21,933 nucleotides of DNA from JAXDLH01 sp034666705 (lineage in GTDB: Bacteria; Chloroflexota; UBA6077; SHYK01), in contig JAXDLH010000499.1 in the NCBI GenBank assembly GCA_034666705.1, forward strand, positions 1-21,933, given 5' to 3'. This document shows, piece after piece, positions 1 to 6,734 of the stretch. Made by a program: the position numbers and the translations under genes. The notes beneath the pieces were generated by a model. The model had not been told where the DNA came from. It made no database searches and worked only from the letters and a program-made list of their open reading frames with translations. The first letter of the stretch is position 1. The number at the start of each line of letters is the position of its first letter.

Positions 1-324
1 GGCTGCGGCTCGTCGCGGGAGCACGCCCCCGTGGCGATCAAGGGCGTCGGCTGCAGCGGCGTGATCGCCCGCTCCTTCGCGCGCATCTTCCTTCGCAACA
101 GCATCAACGTCGGCTTGCCCCTTGTGGAGTGCCCGGCGCTCTTTGACGAGGCTGAAGAGGGCGACGTGATCGAGGCCGATCTTGCCGAGGGAATCGTTAC
201 CAACCAGCGGACCGGTAAGGTCTACGAAGTGGCGCCCTACCCCAAATTCATGCTCGACATCCTCGATGCGGGTGGTGCCGTGCCCTACAACCGGGCGAAG
301 ATCGCCGCGGCTGCGGGAGCGTAG
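1..324 (+). CDS. leuD: 3-isopropylmalate dehydratase small subunit (3' part)
   Basis: Small subunit of isopropylmalate isomerase, which with LeuC converts 2-isopropylmalate to 3-isopropylmalate in leucine synthesis. The frame is open from base 1 and begins with GCGSSREHAP, the family's substrate-loop signature, followed by VAIKGVGCSGVIARSFARIF, typical of the LeuD swivel domain. The C-terminal part contains NQRTGKVYEVAPYP and ends at TAG 322-324. The start lies outside the window, so 107 residues are visible of a protein normally 160-200 long. An apparent GTG start at 31 is internal. leuB starts one base after the stop, so the two genes are almost certainly co-transcribed and probably translationally coupled. 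The motif and context leave little doubt. The related aconitase-type or homoaconitase small subunits are the only alternative, and the adjacent leuB argues against them. Confidence 0.95.
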   Translation, partial: GCGSSREHAPVAIKGVGCSGVIARSFARIFLRNSINVGLPLVECPALFDEAEEGDVIEADLAEGIVTNQRTGKVYEVAPYPKFMLDILDAGGAVPYNRAKIAAAAGA

Positions 325-325
325 C

Positions 326-1504
326 GTGGTCAAGATCTCTGTCCTCCCGGGCGATGGAATTGGCGCCGAGGTGACCGGCGAGGCCCGACGCGTGCTCGAG
401 ACGATCGGCGAGCTGTCTGGCCACCGCTTCGAGTTTCAGTACGAGCCAATTGGCGGAAATTGCATCGACGAGCACGGCGTGGCAATGCTGCCGGAGAGCC
501 TGCCGCGCATCAAGCGGACTGCGGCGGTGCTGTTCGGTGCGGTCGGCGGGCCCAAATGGGACGACCCGACCGCTCCCACGCGCCCAGAGGACGGGCTGCT
601 GGCAATTCGCAAAGGGCTCGGCCTCTATGCGAATCTGCGGCCGGTCCGCGTCTATGGACCGCTCGCCGATGCGTCGCCCCTCAAGACGCCCGAGCTGACC
701 TCGGTCGACATCATCGTGGTGCGCGAGCTCACCGGTGGGCTGTACTTCGGCAAGCCGAAGCGCGTGTGGGACACGGCGCGCGGCCGGCGTGCCGTCGACA
801 CGAACCTGTACACCGAGCAAGAGATCGAGCGGGTGTTGCGGGTTGGGTACGAATTGGCGCGGAAACGTAAGAAAAAGCTCGCATCGGTGGATAAAGCGAA
901 CGTGCTGGCCACCGGCCGGTTGTGGCGCCAGGTCGCGACGCGCATGGCGGCAGAGTACGCCGACGTTGCCACCGAGCATGTGCTCGTCGATACGTGCGCC
1001 ATGCGGCTGGTCACGCGGCCCCAGGACTTCGACGTGATCGTTACGGAGAATACCTTCGGTGATATCCTCACCGACGAAGCCGCAGTGATCGGTGGGTCGA
1101 TGGGGATGCTGCCCTCGGCGAGTCTGGGCAAAGGCCGCCTTGGTCTGTACGAGCCAATTCATGGGACCGCGCCAGACATCGCTGGCAAAGGGCTGGCCAA
1201 TCCATTGGCTGCCATCTTGAGTTCGGCACTCCTCCTCCGGTACTCTTTGAGCCTCGACGAGGAGGCACGCCTCGTCGAGCATGCCGTGGAACGCGTCATC
1301 GAGGATGGCCTGCGGACGGCCGATATCGCGTCTGGTGGTCCGTCTGTGGGTACCCGTGAGATGGCTGACGCCGTCATCGCGGCGATCCGGGCCGAGAGCC
1401 CGCAGCGCCGCCGCCGGCGGTCACGTCCCCGAGAGGAGGAGCTCGTTGGCAGTAGCAACCAGTCTAGCTCGGGTCCCGCTCTTCGAGTCGCTGCCGCCCG
1501 ATAG
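326..1504 (+). CDS. leuB: 3-isopropylmalate dehydrogenase with C-terminal extension
   Basis: Cytosolic NAD-dependent oxidative decarboxylation of 3-isopropylmalate in leucine synthesis. The GTG start at 326 is chosen because it gives the family N-terminus (VKISVLPGDGIGAE) and has a GGGAG ribosome site at 315-319. A longer in-frame opening from 182 lies inside leuD. Visible signatures are GDGIG at residues 9-13, the LTGGLYFGKPKR loop, the DKANVL catalytic-lysine segment, and DVIVTENTFGDILTDEA followed by GSMGMLPSASLG and EPIHGTAPDIAGKG, which bind metal, substrate and NAD. The predicted protein has 392 residues, whereas homologues usually end near 355-365. About 36 extra residues, starting with a run of arginines, follow the normal end (AVIAAIRAE), and the last 59 bases overlap the next gene in another frame. 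The core identification is secure; the tail may be genuine or an incidental read-through. Confidence 0.95.
   Translation: MVKISVLPGDGIGAEVTGEARRVLETIGELSGHRFEFQYEPIGGNCIDEHGVAMLPESLPRIKRTAAVLFGAVGGPKWDDPTAPTRPEDGLLAIRKGLGLYANLRPVRVYGPLADASPLKTPELTSVDIIVVRELTGGLYFGKPKRVWDTARGRRAVDTNLYTEQEIERVLRVGYELARKRKKKLASVDKANVLATGRLWRQVATRMAAEYADVATEHVLVDTCAMRLVTRPQDFDVIVTENTFGDILTDEAAVIGGSMGMLPSASLGKGRLGLYEPIHGTAPDIAGKGLANPLAAILSSALLLRYSLSLDEEARLVEHAVERVIEDGLRTADIASGGPSVGTREMADAVIAAIRAESPQRRRRRSRPREEELVGSSNQSSSGPALRVAAAR
1431..1440 (+). promoter_or_regulatory. Ribosome binding site fixing the TTG start of the Crp/Fnr gene
   Basis: GAGAGGAGGA lies five bases before TTG 1446 and is the strongest Shine-Dalgarno match in this region. 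It sits inside the coding sequence of the leuB tail. It decides the start, because no ATG or GTG in the Crp frame lies at a family-consistent position. Confidence 0.7.
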
Positions 1505-2126
1505 ACTGGCGGTACTCGACGCCGCCGCGCAGCGGCGGTCGTTTCGGCGCGGCGAGGTCATCTTCCATAAGGGCGACGACGGCACCAGCCTGTTCCTCAT
1601 CATCGAGGGACAGGTGAAGATCGTGCTGCCCTCGGACAGCGGCGAGGAGGCACTCCTCCAGGTACTGGACGCGGGCGATTTCTTCGGCGAGCTGGCACTG
1701 ATCGACCAGCAGCCAAGGTCGGCGACAATCGTGGCCTCGGAGCCGACCGAGACGCTGGTCCTGCACCGCGAGGACTTCATCGCCTTCCTCAAGGCAACGC
1801 CAGAAATGGCGATCGATATGATGCGCGTCCTGAGCCGCCGCCTCCGGGAGGCGGATGAGTTCATCGAAGACGCGGTCTTCCTGGACGTTCCAGGGCGCCT
1901 GGCCAAGAAGCTGCTGGAGCTGGCCGAGACATATGGCTATCCGAGCCCCGAGGGCATCGTGATCGGCTTGCGGCTCACGCAGCAGGAGTTGGCTACCATG
2001 GTCGGTGCCACGCGCGAGAGCGTAAACAAGCACCTGCGCGCCTACCGCGCACGCGGTATTCTGGAGCTCGATCGGCAGCGGATCGTGATCCGCAAGCCGC
2101 GCGAGCTGCAGCGGCGAATCTACTAG
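1446..2126 (+). CDS. Crp/Fnr-family transcriptional regulator
   Basis: Predicted cytosolic dimeric DNA-binding regulator of 226 residues, the usual length. Residues 8-125 form the cyclic-nucleotide-binding beta barrel. The opening VPLFESLPPDRLAVL is typical, and the phosphate-binding cassette GELALIDQQPRSAT (81-94) keeps the Glu and the Arg-Ser that contact a cyclic nucleotide in true Crp proteins. A long dimer helix follows (about 118-150), then a winged helix-turn-helix with LTQQELATMVGATRESVNKHL at 177-197. No N-terminal cysteine cluster is present, so an oxygen-sensing Fnr iron-sulfur centre is unlikely. The start is TTG 1446, supported by a strong upstream purine run, which makes the gene overlap the leuB tail by 59 bases. 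A kinase gene follows after 12 bases, suggesting one transcript. Target genes and effector cannot be read from the sequence. Confidence 0.92.
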   Translation: MAVATSLARVPLFESLPPDRLAVLDAAAQRRSFRRGEVIFHKGDDGTSLFLIIEGQVKIVLPSDSGEEALLQVLDAGDFFGELALIDQQPRSATIVASEPTETLVLHREDFIAFLKATPEMAIDMMRVLSRRLREADEFIEDAVFLDVPGRLAKKLLELAETYGYPSPEGIVIGLRLTQQELATMVGATRESVNKHLRAYRARGILELDRQRIVIRKPRELQRRIY

Positions 2127-2138
2127 GCGGGTCAGGGA

Positions 2139-3896
2139 GTGATCGGCGAGACGCTAGGTCAGTTCAAGCTGAAGAAGGAGCTGGGACGGGGTGGCTTTGC
2201 AACCGTCTATCGCGCACTCCAGCCAACGCTGAACCGCGACGTCGCCATCAAAGTCCTCCACCCGGAGTTCATGCGCGACGAGCGCGCGCTGAAGCGCTTC
2301 TTGCGTGAGGCACAGGCAATCGCGCGCATTAGCCATCCGAATATCGTCGCCGTGTACGACTATGGCGAGTACAACGGCCGCGCCTATCTGGTGATGGAGT
2401 TCATCGCCGGGAATACGCTCAAGCAACGGCTGGGCAAGCAGGTACAGCCGCGGTTCGCCCTCGACGTCATCACGGCCTTGGGCTCGGCGCTCGACTACGC
2501 TCACTCAAAGGGGCTCGTCCATCGCGATGTGAAGCCGGCCAACGTGCTCATTACCGAGGATGATCGGATCGTGCTTTCGGACTTCGGCATCGTTCGTCTG
2601 GCCGACGACGATAGCTCGCTTACGCGCGGCGTCATCGGGACGCCGCAATACATGTCGCCCGAGCAGGCGCTCGGCCAGGACGTCGATGGGCGCAGCGACC
2701 TGTATTCGCTTGGCGTAGTCCTTTATGAGATGCTGGCAGGTCGCGTGCCATTCCGGGGCGACAGCGCCGTGGCGACCCTCTCGATGCACGTAACGATGCC
2801 GGTCCCATCCGCACGCGAGCAAAATCCATCGCTCAGCGAAGGAATCGACCGCGTGGTGCGTCGTGCGCTGGCGAAGGACCCCGCGGAGCGCTACCAGAAG
2901 GGCCTGGAGTTGACTGCGGCGTTCAAAGCGGCAGTTGAGGAGGCCGAGCGACCCGTCGAGCCCACGCTCGTCACCCTGCAGCGCGAGTCGGCCAATCAAC
3001 CACAGGCGACCATCACGGTCGAACCGCAGCCCGTTACGGAGCCGTCGCGAGAGATCGGGGCGGCGTCCGAGTCTGACGAGCCCGAGATCGACCTCGAGGT
3101 GCTCTATCGCCGGCTGCGCGAGACCTACGAACGGGGGGACTATGCCGCGGTGGTGAACCTGGCGGGCCGGATGCTGCAGCTCGCGCCGGGCGGCTTCCGC
3201 GACGTGCAATCGATGCTTTCGGCAGCGACGAACGAGCTGCGTATGCGGCGCAGCACGGCGTCTGTCGAGTTGCAGCTCAATGAGCTCGTCGAGGGTGCCG
3301 AGTCCGCGATTGCGGAGGGGCGCCTGCTCACGGCCCGCCAGATGCTCCAGCAGGCGCGCCGGGTCGCGCCGAGCGATCCCCGCCCAACCGAGCTCCTCGA
3401 GCAGGTCGAGCACCTGCGGCGTGAGGAGGATCTGCGCCGCAGAAGCGACTCGCGCCTGGAAACGCTCTATCAATTGGCGCAGAGCAAGATCAAGCAGGAC
3501 GACTGGCGTTGGGCCGCAAACGTGCTGCGTGAGTTGTCGGAGCTCGACCCGAACTATCGGGACGTGCCGCAGTTGATCGTCCAGGCTCGCCACGCGGTGC
3601 GCGAGGATGAAGGTCATATCACGCCGACCGACGTGGTGTCGCTCCGCCATCTGGCGGAACAGGCCGAGCTCGAGGATAAGTGGAAAGAGGCGCTCTCCTT
3701 GTGGGAGCAGGTGGAGATCCAGCAGCCGAGTATGGCAGGCATTGACCAACGGTTGAGTCTCGCGCGGCATTACGCGCGCATCCACGAGTTGAACGAAGAG
3801 GCATCTCGACTCGTGGGAATGGGCCAATTCCAGGCCGCGAGCGAGAAGCTGGACGAGCTCAAGGCCCTCGAAGCAGAGTGGCAGGCCGCGCGTTAA
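2139..3896 (+). CDS. Soluble Hanks-type Ser/Thr protein kinase with helical repeats
   Basis: ATP-dependent protein kinase of the PknB type, 585 residues. The GTG start at 2139 begins the glycine-loop region at the normal distance, with AGGCGG at 2125-2130 as a possible ribosome site. Catalytic features are all visible: GRGGFATV (16-23), Lys38 in AIKVL, Glu57 in the C helix, HRDVKPAN (128-135) with catalytic Asp130, DFG (148-150) and the activation-loop end MSPEQ (172-176). The kinase domain ends near 275. A low-complexity acidic/proline linker (about 275-325) follows. The remaining 260 residues are alpha-helical with TPR-like elements such as RGDYAAVVNLAGRMLQLAPG and WRWAANVLRELSELDPNYRD. There is no signal peptide, transmembrane segment or PASTA domain, so unlike classical PknB it should be cytosolic. 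It follows a Crp-like regulator by 12 bases and precedes a LysM protein. Substrates are unknown. Confidence 0.93.
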   Translation: MIGETLGQFKLKKELGRGGFATVYRALQPTLNRDVAIKVLHPEFMRDERALKRFLREAQAIARISHPNIVAVYDYGEYNGRAYLVMEFIAGNTLKQRLGKQVQPRFALDVITALGSALDYAHSKGLVHRDVKPANVLITEDDRIVLSDFGIVRLADDDSSLTRGVIGTPQYMSPEQALGQDVDGRSDLYSLGVVLYEMLAGRVPFRGDSAVATLSMHVTMPVPSAREQNPSLSEGIDRVVRRALAKDPAERYQKGLELTAAFKAAVEEAERPVEPTLVTLQRESANQPQATITVEPQPVTEPSREIGAASESDEPEIDLEVLYRRLRETYERGDYAAVVNLAGRMLQLAPGGFRDVQSMLSAATNELRMRRSTASVELQLNELVEGAESAIAEGRLLTARQMLQQARRVAPSDPRPTELLEQVEHLRREEDLRRRSDSRLETLYQLAQSKIKQDDWRWAANVLRELSELDPNYRDVPQLIVQARHAVREDEGHITPTDVVSLRHLAEQAELEDKWKEALSLWEQVEIQQPSMAGIDQRLSLARHYARIHELNEEASRLVGMGQFQAASEKLDELKALEAEWQAAR

Positions 3897-3962
3897 GCCT
3901 ACACGCGCCCACAATGCTGGTTTGAGGCGCTATTCAGGTTACATTCCTGAGGCGCGACGTGT

Positions 3963-3968
3963 CATAAT
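3963..3968 (+). promoter_or_regulatory. Candidate -10 box upstream of the LysM gene
   Basis: CATAAT matches the sigma-70 -10 consensus at five of six positions and lies 30 bases before ATG 3999 in the 102-base gap after the kinase gene. A weak -35 candidate, GTTACA (near 3938-3943), sits about 19 bases upstream. A start site near 3975 would leave a short leader containing the GAGG ribosome site. Assigned by eye only. Confidence 0.4.
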
Positions 3969-3998
3969 GCGCGCGGCCATCTTGGACCGAGGATTGGT

Positions 3999-4583
3999 AT
4001 GAGTAGTTCTTCAATCCCACGGGCGATGTCCCCAATGCAGCAAGCCTACGTCGCAAAGGCTCGTGCGCGGCTCGCCGCGAGCTCCAGCTCCTCAAGCGAG
4101 GCGTACGCACCCGACAGCACGCTCCCACCGCGCGCGGCGGAACCCCAGACGCCCGCGCTCACTCCATCGCCGGCGCGAGCAGTTCGCCGACGGCGTCGAC
4201 CGACCACTACCCAGCGTTGGCTGCCTACCGGTCTCTTCATTGGACTCGTCGTGGCGATCGTCGCGCTCGTTTTCACCGCCCGCCCATTCGCGGCACACGA
4301 CGAAGCTTCGCCTCAGGCATCCCAGATCCCTGAGGAAATTGCGCCCAGTGCGGGTGACGCAGCGGTCATCGAAGTCGAGGGGATCCGGTCTGATCAGCCA
4401 ACCAGTCGGGGCGGCATTCGGTTTACCGTGGCGCCAGTCGAGCCAAGTTACACGGTCGTCTCGGGCGACAGTCTTTCTGCCATCGCCCAGCGCTACAGCA
4501 CGACGATCGATGCCCTGCAAGCGATCAACAACCTGCCCGATCGCTCGACGCTCAGCGTGGGTCAGCGATTAGTCATCCCCTGA
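3999..4583 (+). CDS. Single-pass membrane protein with C-terminal LysM domain
   Basis: Probably binds peptidoglycan or another N-acetylglucosamine polymer outside the membrane. The 194-residue protein has a Ser/Ala/Pro-rich, apparently disordered N-terminal region (1-62, with runs SSSS at 2-5 and SSSSSS at 28-33) and a polybasic patch RRRRR at 63-67. One hydrophobic segment follows at about 75-94 (LPTGLFIGLVVAIVALVF), then an acidic linker and a LysM domain at 150-194. LysM hallmarks are YTVVSGDSLSAIAQRYSTTI, ALQAINNL and LSVGQRLVIP at the very end. Positive charges before the hydrophobic segment predict the N-terminus inside and LysM outside. There is no catalytic domain, so it is not an obvious hydrolase. 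ATG 3999 has GAGG at 3989-3992. It lies 102 bases after the kinase gene and may have its own promoter. Confidence 0.85.
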   Translation: MSSSSIPRAMSPMQQAYVAKARARLAASSSSSSEAYAPDSTLPPRAAEPQTPALTPSPARAVRRRRRPTTTQRWLPTGLFIGLVVAIVALVFTARPFAAHDEASPQASQIPEEIAPSAGDAAVIEVEGIRSDQPTSRGGIRFTVAPVEPSYTVVSGDSLSAIAQRYSTTIDALQAINNLPDRSTLSVGQRLVIP

Positions 4584-4677
4584 CGTCGATCTGCCCCTCA
4601 TAGTGAGCCCTGGCCGGCAATCCTTGTGGTCAGCCGCGGGATAGCGCATTTGGCGGAGCCGGCGCAAAGGCCTGCGA

Positions 4678-4683
4678 TATAAT
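4678..4683 (+). promoter_or_regulatory. -10 box of the tRNA-Gly promoter
   Basis: A perfect TATAAT ends ten bases before the first base of the tRNA, which suits initiation a few bases upstream of the mature 5' end. No good -35 hexamer is visible at 16-18 bases; TTGGCG at 4650-4655 is 22 bases away. Confidence 0.6.
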
Positions 4684-4693
4684 TCGCGTACGC

Positions 4694-4765
4694 GCGGTCG
4701 TGGTGTAACGGCAACACGTCAGCTTCCCAAGCTGAATAGTGCGGGTTCGAATCCCGTCGACCGCT
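4694..4765 (+). tRNA. tRNA-Gly, anticodon CCC
   Basis: The sequence folds into a complete cloverleaf. The acceptor stem GCGGTCG (4694-4700) pairs with CGACCGC (4758-4764). The D stem is GTGT/ACAC. The anticodon stem TCAGC/GCTGA encloses the loop TTCCCAA, with anticodon CCC at 4726-4728, reading GGG. The variable loop is ATAGT, and the T arm is GCGGG-TTCGAAT-CCCGT with one G-T pair. The discriminator base is U (T4765). CCA is not encoded (the next bases are CCC), so CCA must be added by the nucleotidyltransferase. It is an isolated tRNA gene with a TATAAT box just upstream and a hairpin terminator just downstream. Confidence 0.96.
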
Positions 4766-4771
4766 CCCACA

Positions 4772-4809
4772 AAGAACCCCCGGGCCGCAATCGCAGCCCG
4801 GGGGTTCTT
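4772..4809 (+). terminator. Strong intrinsic terminator after tRNA-Gly, probably bidirectional
   Basis: A perfect 14-bp inverted repeat, AAGAACCCCCGGGC and its complement, flanks a 10-base loop. TTCTT at the 3' side followed by CCATTTT gives a short T-rich tail. The complementary strand also ends its hairpin with TTCTTT. It lies seven bases after the tRNA and about 100 bases after the stop of the convergent TPR gene, so it can separate the two opposing transcription units. Confidence 0.8.
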
Positions 4810-4911
4810 CCATTTTGAGACTCCGCGCCGTCAACCCGAGCCCTTCGGTCGCCTCAGGAGGCCGTGTCCCGGAGCCCATTCACGGTCAGGTCGGCGCCTT
4901 CGGGCCCTGAA

Positions 4912-5751
4912 CTACGGCTCCTCGTCGTCGCCAATATCGTCCGGCAAATCGGCGTGCACGTCGTCCATTGTCAGGTCCTCCGCGGCGGCGTCATGGTCTG
5001 CCTCGACGTCGTGCTCGGTCTCCTCGGAAAGCTCCTCGTCGTCCTCGTCATCCTCCAGGTCGTAGCGAAGGAGCGAATCACGCACATACCCGCGGAATGC
5101 TTCGCCCGTAGAGGGGAACGACGGTCGGTCGCCCATCGAGGGGTCACGGTGCGTCTCGCGGATGATGACCCGAAGCGAATGCTCGTCAGCTGACGTGACA
5201 ACGGCACCGTACTCGTTGCCCATTGCCGTGAGCCGGATGAGCCGCTGGCGGAGCTTCGGATCGATCTTGCCAAGCACTTCGCCCTGCGGGTCGAGGACCA
5301 CCACCGTGTTGCCCTGCACGTCGATTCGGACCGGATCACCGGGGTTCATGCGCGCCAGCACGTCCGCCGCGGCGAGTTGGATGAGCGAGGTCGTCGTCGA
5401 GCGGCCGGTTTCCTCGATGAACAGACTCGGGTCCATCGGCGCGGCGGCTGGTGCGAGCTCGGCCTCCTCACTGGCCAACTTATCGAGGCGCTGCAAGTTC
5501 TTCTGCGCGATCATGTTCGTCGGGTCGAGGCGTAACGTGTGGTTATATGCCTCACGGGCTTCCTCGAGGTGCCCCAACTCCATGTGCGCCTTGGCAAGGC
5601 GGTTATGCGCCTCTACATCCTTTGGAAACTGTTCGATAATCTGTGCATTGAGGTCCGCGGCCTCCGCCCAGTGGCCCTGCAGCGCGAGGTTCACCGCCTG
5701 CTCTGCCCTGAGCCGTTTGGCGCGGGCCCGATCCTCAGTCTGAAACATCAT
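4912..5751 (-). CDS. TPR protein with a beta-rich core and acidic C-terminal tail
   Basis: A 279-residue soluble protein of unknown function; no signal peptide or membrane segment. Residues 12-95 hold TPR-like helical pairs, for example HWAEAADLNAQIIEQFPKD and GHLEEAREAYNHTLRLDPTN. After a linker, residues 137-200 read as alternating short strands and a helix (GDPVRIDVQGNTVVVLD, EVLGKIDPKLRQRLIRL, YGAVVTS, SLRVIIRE), a pattern resembling HIRAN-like beta-barrel domains. That resemblance is by eye and tentative. The last 49 residues contain 27 Asp/Glu and are probably disordered. The start ATG 5751 (a second ATG follows immediately) has AAGGAA at 5759-5764. The upstream neighbour is an unidentified membrane protein 76 bases away, and the gene ends facing the tRNA terminator. 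Confidence 0.8.
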   Translation of the reverse strand: MMFQTEDRARAKRLRAEQAVNLALQGHWAEAADLNAQIIEQFPKDVEAHNRLAKAHMELGHLEEAREAYNHTLRLDPTNMIAQKNLQRLDKLASEEAELAPAAAPMDPSLFIEETGRSTTTSLIQLAAADVLARMNPGDPVRIDVQGNTVVVLDPQGEVLGKIDPKLRQRLIRLTAMGNEYGAVVTSADEHSLRVIIRETHRDPSMGDRPSFPSTGEAFRGYVRDSLLRYDLEDDEDDEELSEETEHDVEADHDAAAEDLTMDDVHADLPDDIGDDEEP

Positions 5752-5783
5752 CTACTCGTTCCTTCAACTCATAAGCTGCGTCA

Positions 5784-5789
5784 ATTCTA
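5784..5789 (-). promoter_or_regulatory. Weak -10 candidate for the TPR gene, overlapping a small palindrome
   Basis: On the minus strand TAGAAT stands 32 bases before the TPR start codon in the 76-base gap. It touches CTACCA-T-TGGTAG (5787-5799), an inverted repeat with 6-bp arms. No convincing -35 is visible, so the gene may simply be read from upstream. Confidence 0.25.
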
Positions 5790-5827
5790 CCATTGGTAGT
5801 AAGGCCAGCCCCTCATACGGCGTCCGG

Positions 5828-6580
5828 CTAGCCGACGAGGCGCTCGGCGACGGTGAGTACCAGCAGGAGCGCTGTCGCGACGCCGATGCGTGCCGCATAG
5901 CTGCGGACCGGCTCTGTGGTAAAGGTCCATCCAACTCCTTCGAGCACGACCATGAAGCTGAGCGTCCGCGCCGCGGTTGCCACGAACGGCCCCACCAGGA
6001 GGCCACCAAGCACGGCGAGGGATTCGCCGAACAGCGCGGCGGCGAGTGCAACTCGCATGATTGACGTGGCCGGCGCGATTCGGTGCGGAGCCAGGCGAGC
6101 CAGAGCAATGGCCGCAGCCACTCCCAGGGCAAGGACGGTATCCGTTGTTCCAGACAGCCCGCGCGCCACGCCGAAGCCGACGAGCGCCTCGCCGTATCCG
6201 ACCAGGACCAGCCCACTTTCGGCTAGCGCCGCGGTCCGCCGGTTCGGGTGTGACCGATGGGTCTGCAGCGCCATGACGGCGAGCACGACGAGCGCGGCAA
6301 TCGGCGCGAGCACGTTGGCCGCGGTGCGGTTGCCAGTTTGGGCGATGAGGGCGAGCAGGCACAACACGGCGCCGAACGGGAGAATCCAGCGCAGCCCGTC
6401 GCCGGCAGCGTAGCTATCGGACGCTGTTGACTCACCGGTTGCCAGCTCAGCGCCGGCGCCGACCAACGCCGCCACGGCGAGCGCCGCGGGCACGCGTGAC
6501 AGCGGCTCAGTGGCGGGCAGGAGGGTGAACGCAATCCACAGTGGGAGGAACGTGGCGGGTAGAAGCACGCGCCACGGCAA
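5828..6580 (-). CDS. Polytopic membrane protein of unknown function
   Basis: I do not recognise the family. The 250-residue frame is strongly hydrophobic, with about seven or eight candidate transmembrane segments, near residues 5-23, 28-46, 63-81, 86-106, 119-138, 145-165, 172-200 and 230-248. Examples are VLLPATFLPLWIAFTLLPA and ALAVAALVGAGAEL. A short basic loop (QTHRSHPNRR) lies between the fourth and fifth. The distribution resembles small membrane subunits or transport-like proteins, but no motif decides this. The start is uncertain: TTG 6580 or GTG 6568 are the only near-N-terminal options, because the open frame continues upstream without ATG, GTG or TTG into the decayed palindromic repeat at 6612-6687. 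Neighbours are valS upstream and the TPR gene downstream, all on the same strand. Confidence 0.7.
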   Translation of the reverse strand: MPWRVLLPATFLPLWIAFTLLPATEPLSRVPAALAVAALVGAGAELATGESTASDSYAAGDGLRWILPFGAVLCLLALIAQTGNRTAANVLAPIAALVVLAVMALQTHRSHPNRRTAALAESGLVLVGYGEALVGFGVARGLSGTTDTVLALGVAAAIALARLAPHRIAPATSIMRVALAAALFGESLAVLGGLLVGPFVATAARTLSFMVVLEGVGWTFTTEPVRSYAARIGVATALLLVLTVAERLVG

Positions 6581-6611
6581 TCTGCGGTCGATAGCCCGGC
6601 CTCCACTCTCT

Positions 6612-6687
6612 GATTCTGAGGCCGCAGCCGAGGGACCCTGGCTTCGACGATTGAGGCTACGAATCCTTCGCCTTGCTCGAGGACGAA
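6612..6687 (-). repeat. Decayed copy of the GTCATCCTGAGG palindromic element
   Basis: Related to the intact element at 11968-12047. CTGAGGCCGCAGCCGA is shared exactly in the left arm (6616-6631). The asymmetric centre ACGATTG-GGCTACG is shared with one base change, and AATCCTTCG continues into the right arm. The two arms no longer pair well, because the right arm reads CTCGAGCAAGGCGAAGGATTCG on the minus strand. It fills the gap between valS and the membrane protein gene. Confidence 0.75.
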
Positions 6688-6734
6688 TCCCCTGACCGCA
6701 GCCGATGACCCGGGTGCAGAATCCGAGCTATCGC

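Noticed and set aside
182..325. Upstream ATG extension of leuB
   Set aside because: It overlaps the LeuD coding region in another phase, and the family N-terminus begins exactly at GTG 326.
248..1282. 344-codon open frame antisense to leuB
   Set aside because: The leuB frame carries all catalytic motifs; the opposite frame has none.
2505..3914. 469-codon open frame antisense to the kinase
   Set aside because: It is a shadow of the kinase coding frame; the composition is biased and lacks motifs.
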